64,000 bases of DNA, from assembly GCA_964585545.1 (NCBI GenBank), contig CAZPDT010000013.1, forward strand, positions 46,085 to 110,084. The letters run 5' to 3'. Below are positions 50,724 through 60,417 of this stretch, piece by piece. How positions within the stretch are numbered: the first letter of the stretch is position 1; the number at the start of each line of letters is the position of its first letter. Origin of the DNA: Brumimicrobium sp964585545. Lineage in GTDB: Bacteria > Bacteroidota > Bacteroidia > Flavobacteriales_D > Crocinitomicaceae. The position numbers and the translations under genes are program-made. The notes below the pieces were generated by a model that was given only the letters and a program-made list of their open reading frames with translations, ran no database searches and was not told the origin of the DNA.

Positions 50724-51290
50724 ATGAAAATTAAATTAATACTGCCCTTATTTTTAGGAATTATTATTTCCTTTAGCATAAAAGCTCAGGATGTTACAGT
50801 TGCTGGCGCTACTTTTCCAACAAAAATGAAAATCAGTGACAAGATTGTAAAATACAACGGAGCAGGTGTTCGAACGAAATATTTTATTAAACTTTATGTT
50901 TCTGCATTGTATGTTCCTTCTCCAACCACAAATGCTCAGACAATCATTGACCAAGACGTAGAGTCTGCCGTTCGTTTAAAGTTATTATCCAATATGGTAA
51001 CACGTGATAAATTTGTTGAAACTGTTCGCGATGGATTCAAAACTTCTACTGAAGGAAAAGCAACCCAAAAAGAAATTGATGACTTTATGAAGTTATTCTC
51101 TGGAGAGTTTGCCGAAGGTGATGACATCATACTTATTTACAAACCCAATAATGGCGTCCAAGTTTATATGAATGGAAAACACTTGGGTGGAGAAGGCGGT
51201 TTGGAATTTAAAAAGGCCCTTTGGGGGATATGGCTGGGTAAAAAACCAGTCAATGAGAAACTCAAAAGTTCAATGTTAGGAAAGGTTTAA
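50724..51290 (+). CDS. Chalcone-isomerase-like secreted protein
   Basis: This 188-residue protein has a signal peptide (MKIKLILPLFLGIIISFSIK then AQ). The mature part is the fold of bacterial chalcone-isomerase-like proteins: VAGATFPTKMKISDKIVKYN with the G-x-G-R-TKYFIKLYVSALYVPSP strand pair, then SAVRLKLLSNMVTRDKFVET, and YKPNNGVQVYMNGKHLG. The family binds fatty acids or has lost catalysis in many bacteria, and its role is not known. The in-frame start at 50685 would hide the signal peptide 13 residues in. The gene is single and has its own promoter. Confidence 0.9.
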   Translation: MKIKLILPLFLGIIISFSIKAQDVTVAGATFPTKMKISDKIVKYNGAGVRTKYFIKLYVSALYVPSPTTNAQTIIDQDVESAVRLKLLSNMVTRDKFVETVRDGFKTSTEGKATQKEIDDFMKLFSGEFAEGDDIILIYKPNNGVQVYMNGKHLGGEGGLEFKKALWGIWLGKKPVNEKLKSSMLGKV

Positions 51291-51383
51291 ACATTAAATT
51301 GAAATCACTTTCAATTGTAGCTTTTATTGGTTATTGATCCTTGTGTCTATCCAGTAGAAGCTATTTTTATTTACTTTCTCACC

Positions 51384-51893
51384 ATGAAAATTGGATTGCT
51401 CTCCGACACCCACAATGTACTTGATCCACGTATCTTTGATTATTTTCAAGAAGTGGATGAAATTTGGCATGCTGGTGATGTTGGAGATTATAAAGTAATT
51501 GAACAACTTGAAAAATTCAAACCCTTAGTTGGAGTTTATGGGAATATTGATAATATACAGGTAAGACAAAGATTCCCTGAGTTTCAAAGATTTTCTCGTG
51601 AGGGAGTTTCTATTTTAATGACCCATATCGGCGGAAGACCCGGAAGATATTCTAAACAATTAATTGAAGAGTTAAACAAGAATGGAACTCCAAAGTTGTT
51701 GGTTTGCGGACACTCTCATATACTTATGGTAAAATTTGACAAACGCTTTAGGATGCTTTGGGTGAACCCCGGTGCATGTGGAAATCATGGCTTTCATACT
51801 GTTAAAACCATCTTAAGATTTGATTTATTAAATGCTGAAATTAAAAATATGGAAGTGATTGAAATAGGGTTTCGTGGAGTTGTAAAAAGATAA
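51384..51893 (+). CDS. Metallophosphoesterase of the YfcE/MJ0936 type
   Basis: This 169-residue phosphodiesterase has the calcineurin-like metal site in order: MKIGLLSDTHN (Asp8, His10), IWHAGDVGDY (Asp32), VYGNIDN (Asn54), ILMTHIGGRPG and LVCGHSHI. It lacks extra domains and should be a cytosolic enzyme acting on simple phosphodiesters. The frame is open from 51327, but its first 19 residues are not part of the fold, and MKIGLLSDTH at 51384 is the standard start. It lies 93 bases after the chalcone-isomerase-like gene. Confidence 0.93.
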   Translation: MKIGLLSDTHNVLDPRIFDYFQEVDEIWHAGDVGDYKVIEQLEKFKPLVGVYGNIDNIQVRQRFPEFQRFSREGVSILMTHIGGRPGRYSKQLIEELNKNGTPKLLVCGHSHILMVKFDKRFRMLWVNPGACGNHGFHTVKTILRFDLLNAEIKNMEVIEIGFRGVVKR

Positions 51894-51959
51894 ATTTTTA
51901 ATCCAACCATATCTTTTTTATTGATTGATAATTAAATATGATTATATAAAAAAAAAGTT

Positions 51960-51967
51960 TATTTTTG
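51960..51967 (+). promoter_or_regulatory. -7 element of the gene at 51991
   Basis: TATTTTTG fits TAnnTTTG. The expected start near 51974 leaves a short leader before the ATG at 51991 and excludes the in-frame ATG at 51925. Confidence 0.5.
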
Positions 51968-51990
51968 TTGACATAACTAAAACTAAAAAT

Positions 51991-52596
51991 ATGAAAACAA
52001 GAGTATTATTACTTGCAATTATTATGATTCCCTTTGTTGGGTTTAACCAAAAGATTAAGGTTATAGATGGATCTCCATCTACTTTGTCAAATGAAACCTC
52101 TTTCAATGTAAAAATTGATTTTTCGGAAGCTAAATTTTATAAAGAAAATATGTCTGAAGAAGAATACATCAAAAAAAGAATGACTGATATTGAGAATGAT
52201 AAAGGTCCTGAAGAAGCTGAAGAATGGAAGAAAGACTGGGAACTGCACAAAAGTGAGAAAATGTATGAGAAATTCATCCATGCAATAGAGAAAAAGGGAA
52301 AAAAAGGAGTGACATTTTCCAAAGATGGTGATGCGAAATACACCTTAATAATCCAAGTGGATTGGATACATCCAGGATGGTACGGGGGTGTTGCCAAAAA
52401 AGCCTCTACATTAAATACAACTTTAATATTTGTAGAAACAGCAAATCCTGATAATGTAGTATTAAAATTAACGTGCACTAAAGCTTATGGAGATCAGTAT
52501 CCTGTAGGAATTCCAAACACAAATGATCGGATTACTCGAGCATTTGACATGGTTGGAGTAGGCTTAGGAAAATACATGAAGAAGAAATTTAAATAG
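51991..52596 (+). CDS. Hypothetical secreted protein
   Basis: This 201-residue protein has a signal peptide (MKTRVLLLAIIMIPFVGFNQ) and a charged mature domain. Segments include TSFNVKIDFSEAKFYKENMS, EEYIKKRMTDIENDKGPEEA, a helical region rich in Glu and Lys, and a beta part KYTLIIQVDWIHPGWYGGVA, NTTLIFVETANPDNVVLKL ending in RAFDMVGVGLGKYMKKKFK. This arrangement occurs in Bacteroidota proteins that I cannot name. A longer frame from 51925 is discounted because of the promoter element and the signal peptide. A terminator follows at 52621, so it is a single-gene unit. Confidence 0.82.
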   Translation: MKTRVLLLAIIMIPFVGFNQKIKVIDGSPSTLSNETSFNVKIDFSEAKFYKENMSEEEYIKKRMTDIENDKGPEEAEEWKKDWELHKSEKMYEKFIHAIEKKGKKGVTFSKDGDAKYTLIIQVDWIHPGWYGGVAKKASTLNTTLIFVETANPDNVVLKLTCTKAYGDQYPVGIPNTNDRITRAFDMVGVGLGKYMKKKFK

Positions 52597-52620
52597 TTCT
52601 AAGATTTTATTTTAGTCAGA

Positions 52621-52648
52621 AAATGCATTCTTATAAGAGTGCATTTTT
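52621..52648 (+). terminator. Terminator after the gene at 51991
   Basis: AAATGCA (52621-52627) pairs with TGCATTT (52640-52646), with a TCTT/AAGA inner stem, and is followed by further T. It starts 25 bases after the stop codon. Confidence 0.85.
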
Positions 52649-52772
52649 TTATTTATTCAACTTACATCGATTAGAAATAACCCGAATTATTCATGAATAA
52701 TGTAGAATAAACAAATAAATATTCTCTTACAAATTACAATTTTTTATAAATTCGGGCGTTGATAGAATTCAA

Positions 52773-53804
52773 ATGAAACGATTCGTATTATTTATTCTTC
52801 TTTTACCCTTGATCCTCACGGCGCAAACTGGTGGAAAAAATGCTTTCCCATTTATCGATTTACCCTATAATGCTAGAGCAACTTCCTTAGGACGTACTTT
52901 TATAACTGCCTACGACGATGATATCAACATCGGTGTTCAGAACCCAGCTTCATTCAACACAAAGATGAGCAATTCAATTGGAGTCAATCAAGCTTTATTG
53001 GCTGGAGAAATATTTCACGGAATGGCTGCTTATGCACATGACATTAATAAACTTGGAACAGGTGCACTTCATTTGCGGTATTCTGCTTATGGAAAGATGG
53101 ACAGAACAGATGAAACAGGTGCAGAAATGGGGACATTCTCAGCAGGAGACTTCGCCCTTGGAGCAAGCTTAGGCCACTCCATCAATAAAAACTTATCAAT
53201 TGGCGCCACTTTTAATTTGATCTGGTCACAATTGGAAACCTATAGTTCGATGGGACTCTCACTTGATTTTGCAGGTATGTATCGAAGCAATAGTGAGCGA
53301 ACACTCGTTTCAGCTGTAGTGAAAAATATTGGTGTGCAGTTGTTTAATTATACGGGGAAAGACCGAAAATTTTTACCCATTAATGCCATGGTCGGCGTGT
53401 CACACGAGTTGAAACATGCACCTTTTCGACTTTCCGTTATTATGCACCACCTCAATAAGTGGGACCTCACTTATTTTGACCCCAATGAGAAACCAAAAAC
53501 AGATCCATTGACAGGAGATCTAATCCCAGTAGAGAAAGCAGGATTTGGAGAGAAATTAGGTCGCCACTTTATCTTCCAAGCAGAAGTAATGATTGGTAAA
53601 ATCATTAGAGTTAGAGGTGCTTTCAACTACAATAGAAGAAGACAATTATTGGTTGAAAATCGTCCAGGAATGGGAGGATTCTCATTTGGTGCTGGTCTCA
53701 ATTTTAAAAAGTTCACCATTGATTATGGTTTGTATATTTTTTCTAGTGCAGGATTTAACAACATGATTTCTTTGCGGACAAACATCAATACGTGGAAAAA
53801 ATAA
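52773..53804 (+). CDS. porQ: Type IX secretion system protein PorQ-like
   Basis: PorQ is an outer-membrane beta-barrel of the FadL-like group, needed for T9SS function. The 343-residue protein has a signal peptide (KRFVLFILLLPLILTAQ). The conserved beginning is NAFPFIDLPYNARATSLGRT, then FITAYDDDINIGVQNPASFN, as in PorV and PorQ homologues. FEVGASFNLIWSQLETYSS-type strands, FRLSVIMHHLNKWDLTYFDP, and RHFIFQAEVMIGKIIRVRGA, and a C-terminal GAGLNFKKFTIDYGLYIFS complete the barrel. The terminal residues are NTWKK. It lies in the same region as three T9SS-exported proteins, but no other T9SS core gene is in the window. Confidence 0.85.
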   Translation: MKRFVLFILLLPLILTAQTGGKNAFPFIDLPYNARATSLGRTFITAYDDDINIGVQNPASFNTKMSNSIGVNQALLAGEIFHGMAAYAHDINKLGTGALHLRYSAYGKMDRTDETGAEMGTFSAGDFALGASLGHSINKNLSIGATFNLIWSQLETYSSMGLSLDFAGMYRSNSERTLVSAVVKNIGVQLFNYTGKDRKFLPINAMVGVSHELKHAPFRLSVIMHHLNKWDLTYFDPNEKPKTDPLTGDLIPVEKAGFGEKLGRHFIFQAEVMIGKIIRVRGAFNYNRRRQLLVENRPGMGGFSFGAGLNFKKFTIDYGLYIFSSAGFNNMISLRTNINTWKK

Positions 53805-54020
53805 TCTCTTCTTAATGTTCTAGTACGAATATTTATAACCTCAAATCAACGGAGTGAAATGAAGTAAAATTCGGGTTAAAGTATAACCCCAGGGTCTATT
53901 TTATAACATTTTTTTGATGAGGCAAAGCTAAAATGATGACGAAGCAATTGATTGTCAAATCATAAAGCAATTGCTCTACAAATATCTCTATTCTCCATTG
54001 CTTAAATCACAATTATATGC
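53805..54020. other. Intergenic region before the adhesin
   Basis: No gene is seen. GGGTTA-aagta-TAACCC (about 53873-53889) is a small hairpin that could act as a weak terminator for porQ. Confidence 0.45.
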
Positions 54021-54028
54021 TATCTTTG
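53998..54028 (+). promoter_or_regulatory. Promoter of the 1542-residue T9SS adhesin
   Basis: TTG at 53998-54000 and TATCTTTG at 54021-54028, with 20 bases between, fit the Bacteroidota promoter. The ATG at 54017 that opens the longest frame lies inside it, so translation must start at 54095. Confidence 0.65.
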
Positions 54029-54094
54029 GTAATTGATTTATTTCCGCCAATTAATAGTATTGCATTGGTTGATGTTTTTTTAAAAAATTTACTT

Positions 54095-57000
54095 ATGAAA
54101 ACTTTTAAATCTTTATTCTTAATTGCTTTTACACTTGTATCCTCACTTGTATTTGGTCAATCTTTTATTGAGAACAAAGGACAAGTAATCGACTTTAATC
54201 AAAACTTTCATCCCGAGGTAAAATATTATTATTCAGGCAATGATGCAGGAGTGTATTTTCAAAAAGACAGGGTGGTCTATAATCTCATTGATGTTGAGCA
54301 GATTGACAGGGATAAATATGAAGGTAACCAAAAAGGATTGGAAGAGGCAATGAAAAAAAGAAAAGCCACCTATTTCCGAATGGATTTGGTATTTTTAAAT
54401 GCCAATCCAAATGTTTCCATTGCAAAAGGGGAAAAATCAGCAGGGGTTACCCATTTCTACTTGAATAAAAGGAACGGGATAAGGGATGTAGAGTCTTTCA
54501 AGTCCATAACTTATCAAAATATTTATCCCAACATCGATATTGTCTTTCACAATAGCAATAAAGGAATGAAATACGATATTGTTTTAAAAGAAGGCGCCAA
54601 TATTAAAGATGTTCAATTACAATTTGAGGGAGTTGACGCTCAACTTAAAAATAAAAAATTAATTCTTCCAACGGTTATTGGAGATGTTACAGAAGAAATT
54701 CCACTTTCTTTCATTGATGGTGATACCAAGAACAAAGTTGAAGTAAACTACAATATCGATAAGGAAGGTAATGTTGGTTTTAAACTAAAGAAAAAAATTA
54801 AATATTCTACTTTAACCATTGACCCTGTTTTGGAATGGGCTACATATTTTAATCAAATTGTTGATCCTTCGAGTTCAGGAGCAATAGACTATGTCACCAA
54901 TTACATGGATGATGATGGGAATTATTACTCCTACGGCATGGGCTATAGTAATGCTGGCAACTACCCCGTAATTGGTTCAGGTGGAGCTTACACTGCTCCT
55001 TACAATGCCAGTTCAGAAGTTTATGTTTTTAAATTTAACCCAGATAGAGAATTAGAATGGGCAACTTATTTGGGTGGAAGTGGAAGTGACCAGAATTATG
55101 GAGGAAGAGTAATGGCCTTTCATGGAAACACCATGCATATCGTAGGAGAAAGGATTTCGGCAGGTGCGCCATTTACAAATGGAGGGGGCTATTTCGATAA
55201 CACTACAAATTCTGCTTTTTGGGCACGATTTAATAAAAACACTGGAGTTTTAGAACATCTAACTTCTGTTTCAAAAGGTTATAAACCAAGTATTGCGATT
55301 AGTAACAGTGGTAAAGTAGCCATTATATGTGATGCTTATGATTTTAATAATCTGCCTGTAATGAATCGACCTGGAGCCTATAATCAAGCAATAAATGGTG
55401 GCTATAAAGACATCGGTTTGATGATGTTTAATGCTTCATACAATCAAATATGGGGGACTTTTCTGGGAGGTCCCAGTTCACAGGAAGGATTTACATGTGT
55501 TTTCGATAACAATGAAAACCTCTATTTTTCTGGAGGCACAGCATGGGCTGGTATTTCTGGATCAAATCCAACGAGTGAGAAATTAGTGCAACTTTCTGGA
55601 GCTTATTATCAAGATACACCTGGTGGATCATCTGATGTCTCACTTGGGAAATTTAATTCAAATGGTCAATTGGTTTGGCATACTCTGTATGGAGGAAGTG
55701 GCAATGATGCAAGAAGGGGTCAAATGGGGATTCCTGCCACTGTGGTTATTCATCCTACTACTGGAGAATTATTATTGGCTTTTAATACTACAAGCACGGA
55801 TTTACCTATTCAAAACCTACCGGGAGCCTACAACAAAGGTGTTCCTGCTGACCCTAATTTTGGAGCAGGTGGGTCGTTTTGGAATTATTCTGGTTATATC
55901 TCTAAATTCTCTACATCTGGAGTGCTTAACTGGGCTACCTATTTCTATTCAAATACCAACTTGAGTGGAACATACCTTGAAAACATCATTTTTGGTGGAT
56001 GTGGTAAATTTTATGTTGGAGCAGATGGTGATCAAAACACTTTAACGGGTGCAAGTAGTGGATATAATTTAACTTCTTCTTCATCCAGCTCTAGAAATGG
56101 TTATATAACAATGCTGAATGCAAATGACTTCTCTTTTGAATGGGATAGTTATTTAAATTCAGATCATTGTTTAGATTCCTATGTCGCAGCCAATATTAAT
56201 CAAGCTCGATTCTATGTAGCTTCGCCATTATGGTATGAGAATTTACCTACTGTTGATCCTGGGGGTAGCTCTTTTTTCGATGGAAGCAGTTGGGACGCAA
56301 CTAAAAACTCAATCGGTATTCTTCAATTTCACCCCTCTCTCCCACCCGAAGTATCAGACGAAAGCACCTGCTCTGGAGAGTCTGTTACTTTAACTGCTAC
56401 GGGAGGAATGGGAACACCTTATAATTGGTACAGTTCAAACTCCTCTTCTACAGTATTGCATACTGGCAGCTCATACACAGTGAATCCTGTTGTTTCTAAT
56501 GTAACCTATTATGTTTCCTCGGGTACTGGCATGTGTGCAAGTCCACGAGTTCCTGTTTCAATAGTTATAGAACCTAGTCCTGACATTACAATCAATGTCT
56601 TAAATGCAGCAACTTGTACCAATCCAAGTACGCTAGAAATTACTGATTACGACAACGCTATAACCTATAGCATTTCACCTAGTGGTGCAACTTTAAATAG
56701 CTCCGGTATTATCAGCGGAACTCCTGGGAGTTATACAATTACTGCTGATAATGGGACTTGTGATTCTATTACAACATTTGATATTGATCCAATAAAACCA
56801 ACGCCAACTGCTTCCGCCTCCTACAACACTCCTGTTTGTGAAGGTGATGACATAGAATTAACAACGAGTGGAGTTCTAGGTGCTACCTACTCATGGTCAG
56901 GACCCGGAGGATTTTCCAATAACAGTCAGAGTCCTACAATAACAAACGCAGCTAGCAGTAATAATGGAACCTATACAGTTACGGTTACGCTTAACGGCTG

Positions 57001-58723
57001 TTCTAATGATGATGACGTTACAGTTGTTGTTAACCCCAATCCCTCAGCAACCGCAAGCGCCACAAATACTACGATATGTGAGGGTGATGACATCGAATTG
57101 ACAGCAGGTGGAGTTTCGGGAGCAACCTACTCATGGACTGGTCCTAATGGATTTACGAGTAGCAATCAAAACCCAACAGTACCAAACACATCCAGTAGCG
57201 ATGCAGGAACTTATACCCTAACTGTAACAAACAATGGGTGTTCCAGTAATGATGATGTTACAATTACAATTAATTCCCCCCTTTCATTTACTGTTGATTC
57301 TACGGATCCTACTTGTGGGAATAGCGATGGAGATATTACAATTACTGCTTCAGGAGCAACTTCTACAACCCTTTACAGTATCGATAATGGAGCCAATTTC
57401 AGTACAAGCAATACATTTACTGGTTTGGCTTCTGGCAATTATCAAATTGTAGTGCGAGACGACAACGGTTGTGAAGCAACCCAAACAGTGAATTTAAACA
57501 ATGCTGGAGCCCCAACAATTGATAATATTGCCTCTACCCAAACCTCTTGTACAACCGATGATGGAACAATCACAATTACTGCTAGTGGAGGAACTGGAGC
57601 ATTGCAATACAGCATTGACAATGGAACCAATTTCCAAAGCAGTGGATCATTTACAGGTCTTGGAGCAGGAAACTATGATGTTGTGGTAAAAGATGACAAC
57701 GGCTGTGAAACCAATGGAACAATTACAATCAATCAAATGAATGCTCCGAGTTTAACCTTAGACAATAGTCAAGATGTGACCTGTAATGGAGATAGTGATG
57801 GAAGTGCTGAGGTTAGCGCAACTGGCGGCTCAATGCCTTATGCTTACAGTTGGTCGCCCAATGTTTCTACTTCAGAAAACGGTACAAATTTAACAGCTGG
57901 AGATTATACAGTAACCGTAACCGATGCTGCAGGTTGTTCCGATGCTGTAGTATTTACCATTAACGAACCCGCAGCAATAGCAATAGCAGAAACCATTACC
58001 AATACTGGATGTGGTCAAGATAACGGTTCAATTGCGCTACAAGTTACAGGAGGAAACGGAAACTATACCTATACATGGTTGCCCAATGTGAGTACTTCAT
58101 CATTAGCTACAGGATTGGCTTCAGGGAGTTACGATGTTACTGTAACTGATGGCAATGGATGTACACAAACAGGGAACTACACTGTTGGAGCAGCAGGCTC
58201 ATTTGCTTTAAATATTGTTCCAGAAAGCAGTTCCATTAAAGAAGGTGAAAGCATTGACTTACATTTAGAAATTGATCCAGGTATAATCGTTGATTCAATA
58301 ATATGGTCACCAACAACAGGATTGAGTTGTTCAGACTGTACAGATCCAATAGCGGCACCAAAAGAAACAACAACATATTATGTTCAGGTTATTGACGACA
58401 ATGGTTGCTCGGCGATGGACAGCATTACGATTACCGTAACCTCACCATGTGCGAAAATTTATATACCTACAAGCTTTTCACCCAACGGAGATGGAATGAA
58501 TGATTTGCAATGTGTAATGGGCGATTGTATTGCTACATTGGACTTTACCATTTACAACCGATGGGGAGAGATTGTGTTCCAAACAGCAGATCCAAAAGAA
58601 TGCTGGGACGGAACGTTTAGAGGAAAATTGGTTCAAACAGGTGTTTATGTTTACAAATTAAAAGCAACACTTGATAACGGAGATAAATTGGAAGAGTCGG
58701 GGAACATTAATGTAGTGAGGTAG
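54095..58723 (+). CDS. Large T9SS-exported surface protein with SprB repeats and type B sorting domain
   Basis: This 1542-residue protein is secreted to the cell surface by the type IX system. A signal peptide (MKTFKSLFLIAFTLVSSLVF then GQ) is followed by a DUF7948-like domain (FIENKGQVIDFNQNFHPEVK) to about residue 250. A propeller-like SBBP region follows (EWATYLGGSGSDQNYGG) to about 740. Ig-like domains (YSWSGPGGFSNNSQSPTITN and repeats) cover about 745-1060, and SprB repeats (TCGNSDGDITITASGATSTT) cover 1065-1380. The type B gliding-motility-associated sorting domain covers about 1450-1542, with PTSFSPNGDGMNDLQ, IYNRWGEIVFQT and CWDGTFRGK. Likely roles are adhesion, gliding or polymer binding. 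It shares its C-terminal 150 residues with the partial gene at the window's right end. Confidence 0.95.
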   Translation: MKTFKSLFLIAFTLVSSLVFGQSFIENKGQVIDFNQNFHPEVKYYYSGNDAGVYFQKDRVVYNLIDVEQIDRDKYEGNQKGLEEAMKKRKATYFRMDLVFLNANPNVSIAKGEKSAGVTHFYLNKRNGIRDVESFKSITYQNIYPNIDIVFHNSNKGMKYDIVLKEGANIKDVQLQFEGVDAQLKNKKLILPTVIGDVTEEIPLSFIDGDTKNKVEVNYNIDKEGNVGFKLKKKIKYSTLTIDPVLEWATYFNQIVDPSSSGAIDYVTNYMDDDGNYYSYGMGYSNAGNYPVIGSGGAYTAPYNASSEVYVFKFNPDRELEWATYLGGSGSDQNYGGRVMAFHGNTMHIVGERISAGAPFTNGGGYFDNTTNSAFWARFNKNTGVLEHLTSVSKGYKPSIAISNSGKVAIICDAYDFNNLPVMNRPGAYNQAINGGYKDIGLMMFNASYNQIWGTFLGGPSSQEGFTCVFDNNENLYFSGGTAWAGISGSNPTSEKLVQLSGAYYQDTPGGSSDVSLGKFNSNGQLVWHTLYGGSGNDARRGQMGIPATVVIHPTTGELLLAFNTTSTDLPIQNLPGAYNKGVPADPNFGAGGSFWNYSGYISKFSTSGVLNWATYFYSNTNLSGTYLENIIFGGCGKFYVGADGDQNTLTGASSGYNLTSSSSSSRNGYITMLNANDFSFEWDSYLNSDHCLDSYVAANINQARFYVASPLWYENLPTVDPGGSSFFDGSSWDATKNSIGILQFHPSLPPEVSDESTCSGESVTLTATGGMGTPYNWYSSNSSSTVLHTGSSYTVNPVVSNVTYYVSSGTGMCASPRVPVSIVIEPSPDITINVLNAATCTNPSTLEITDYDNAITYSISPSGATLNSSGIISGTPGSYTITADNGTCDSITTFDIDPIKPTPTASASYNTPVCEGDDIELTTSGVLGATYSWSGPGGFSNNSQSPTITNAASSNNGTYTVTVTLNGCSNDDDVTVVVNPNPSATASATNTTICEGDDIELTAGGVSGATYSWTGPNGFTSSNQNPTVPNTSSSDAGTYTLTVTNNGCSSNDDVTITINSPLSFTVDSTDPTCGNSDGDITITASGATSTTLYSIDNGANFSTSNTFTGLASGNYQIVVRDDNGCEATQTVNLNNAGAPTIDNIASTQTSCTTDDGTITITASGGTGALQYSIDNGTNFQSSGSFTGLGAGNYDVVVKDDNGCETNGTITINQMNAPSLTLDNSQDVTCNGDSDGSAEVSATGGSMPYAYSWSPNVSTSENGTNLTAGDYTVTVTDAAGCSDAVVFTINEPAAIAIAETITNTGCGQDNGSIALQVTGGNGNYTYTWLPNVSTSSLATGLASGSYDVTVTDGNGCTQTGNYTVGAAGSFALNIVPESSSIKEGESIDLHLEIDPGIIVDSIIWSPTTGLSCSDCTDPIAAPKETTTYYVQVIDDNGCSAMDSITITVTSPCAKIYIPTSFSPNGDGMNDLQCVMGDCIATLDFTIYNRWGEIVFQTADPKECWDGTFRGKLVQTGVYVYKLKATLDNGDKLEESGNINVVR

Positions 58724-58753
58724 GTTCTTTACTTTCCGATCAATTTCTTATCT

Positions 58754-59551
58754 TTAATCAGGTCGCATTGGAGTAACATACTTCATTTTATCATTATCAA
58801 AAATAAAATAGGCGAATACTTCACCTTTACTCTTAATGTTCTTAGGTGTAAAATCATTGGGGTTTTCAATTTTATCTGGTTGATAATCTGAAAATTGACC
58901 TTTATACATTACAATATCTTTAGAAATTCGAAGCGGACTGTTCTTGTGTTCAATAGCATAAACTACTGGATTCTTAGATCCAATACTATCGAATATAGGA
59001 CAACTAAAAGTAAGGTATATGGTATTGTTACGAACAGCATAGTAATTTCTTTGCAGACTATTTTTTATACGATAATCAACATAAAAATCTTTATTGGCTT
59101 TAGAGGTTAGAAATAAGAATTCGGACTTCAGTGGGTAATCTACATTTGAGCCTACTGGGGTTGTAGACAATATTTCATTTGAGCCACCTAATTTCACAAA
59201 TACATAATTATACGGTGCAGAATGTCCCATTCTATCAAAAAAATTTTTTGAACCCGTAGCTTTTACATGTTTATAAGCAAATTGTTTTCTATTAATTAAA
59301 ATCAGTTGGTCTTTTAAGGTATCCGCATTAATAAATTCGGAATGTATTTGAATATCATATTGCTCTGCAGCTGAAATATCTAAATCATTTTCAACTTGTT
59401 CTTTTATCAATTCTTTATTGGTCAACGCTTGTTTTGCGCTTTTTGCAGGAAGCTTTACTTTTTCTTTCTTATCTGATGAACATCCCTGACAAAAGGCAAT
59501 TGTCAGACAGAGTATGATAAGTCTAACCTTTTTAGATTCGATCCAAGACAT
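58754..59551 (-). CDS. Hypothetical lipoprotein
   Basis: This 265-residue protein has a signal ending in a lipobox (AFCQGC, Cys24). The mature part has a charged helical start (KEKVKLPAKSAKQALTNKEL, EQVENDLDISAAEQYDIQIH) and a beta-rich domain (DQLILINRKQFAYKHVKATG, NYVFVKLGGSNEILSTTPVG, NTIYLTFSCPIFDSIGSKNP), resembling domains of unknown function in other Bacteroidota lipoproteins. I do not recognise a family. The start overlaps the nucleoside phosphorylase gene by 20 bases, so the two are co-translated. It converges with the adhesin gene, 30 bases apart. Confidence 0.85.
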   Translation of the reverse strand: MSWIESKKVRLIILCLTIAFCQGCSSDKKEKVKLPAKSAKQALTNKELIKEQVENDLDISAAEQYDIQIHSEFINADTLKDQLILINRKQFAYKHVKATGSKNFFDRMGHSAPYNYVFVKLGGSNEILSTTPVGSNVDYPLKSEFLFLTSKANKDFYVDYRIKNSLQRNYYAVRNNTIYLTFSCPIFDSIGSKNPVVYAIEHKNSPLRISKDIVMYKGQFSDYQPDKIENPNDFTPKNIKSKGEVFAYFIFDNDKMKYVTPMRPD

Positions 59552-60395
59552 ATTTAATAAGTTCTATCATCTTTGGTTTGTAATTGCTGCTAAATTCCTT
59601 CTTTCTCCTATTGGCAAGCCCCAAGCAAATCGTTGTTGCATGATGCCCTAAAGATGCGGACAAAGCCAATAACGCAGAAGTTTCCATTTCAAGGTTGACA
59701 AACTGTAGTTCACTGTGTTTGAATTCACTAAATGAGTCCAACATTTGATCTTCTGCTAATTCTAGCCTTAATCTACGCCCTTGAGGAGCATAAAACCCTG
59801 AACTTGTAACGGTGATCCCTTTCCTTACTTGATTGGAATACAACCTAGAATTTAGACGTTGTGAAGCCTTTGTCAAGTAGGGTTTTATATATTTCGGTAA
59901 TTTAATCTTAGCCTCAATCTCTTTTTCTAGTTTTTGGGTAGCTGGGTCACTTTTCCTTTGGTAAAAATGACCTACGTTATCGATTCCAAATCCATAAGAA
60001 GAAAGAATAAAACTATCAACAGGAATCTCGTCATGCAAGATTCCACACGTCCCTACACGCACAAGCTCAAGACTGGTTTTTTCCTTTTTTACTTGACGCG
60101 TCTTAAGATCAATATTCACCAATGCATCCAACTCATTCATTACAATATCAATATTGTCTGTTCCAATTCCTGTAGACATAACCGATAATTCCTTGCCATT
60201 GTATAGCCCAGAATGACAAGCAAATTCACGATGTTGACTCTTATGGGTTATCTTATCAAAAAATTGAGAGATAAGCGCTACCCTTTCTTGATCCCCCACA
60301 AGAATAATTTTATTGGCAATGTCTTCTGGATGCAATTCTAAATGATAAATGCCTCCTTTGGGCGTAACGATAAGCTCGGAAGGTAAAAACTTCAT
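59532..60395 (-). CDS. Nucleoside phosphorylase, uridine phosphorylase-like
   Basis: This 287-residue hexameric-type nucleoside phosphorylase differs from the trimeric PNP at 39577. Motifs are KIILVGDQERVALISQFFDK (phosphate loop), ELSVMSTGIGTDNIDIVMNE, LVRVGTCGILHDEIPVDSFI, and QFVNLEMETSALLALSASLG, where the Glu-Met-Glu contacts the ribose. GTCG and NLEMETSAL match the uridine phosphorylase/purine phosphorylase family PNP_UDP_1. Uridine versus purine preference cannot be told from these motifs. It is followed by a lipoprotein gene with a 20-base overlap and lies 22 bases downstream of the DUF4197 gene. Confidence 0.92.
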   Translation of the reverse strand: MKFLPSELIVTPKGGIYHLELHPEDIANKIILVGDQERVALISQFFDKITHKSQHREFACHSGLYNGKELSVMSTGIGTDNIDIVMNELDALVNIDLKTRQVKKEKTSLELVRVGTCGILHDEIPVDSFILSSYGFGIDNVGHFYQRKSDPATQKLEKEIEAKIKLPKYIKPYLTKASQRLNSRLYSNQVRKGITVTSSGFYAPQGRRLRLELAEDQMLDSFSEFKHSELQFVNLEMETSALLALSASLGHHATTICLGLANRRKKEFSSNYKPKMIELIKYVLDRI

Positions 60396-60417
60396 TTTAA
60401 ATTCAATTGTTTATTGA

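Noticed and set aside
55623..55964. Plus-strand frame of 113 codons within the adhesin gene
   Set aside because: It is a +1 shadow of Gly/Ser-rich codons in the adhesin. Such shadow frames are expected in repetitive beta-protein genes.
57234..57689. Overlapping frames in the SprB-repeat part of the adhesin
   Set aside because: They are leucine- and methionine-rich frame shadows of the repeated ACA/ATT/GGA codons.
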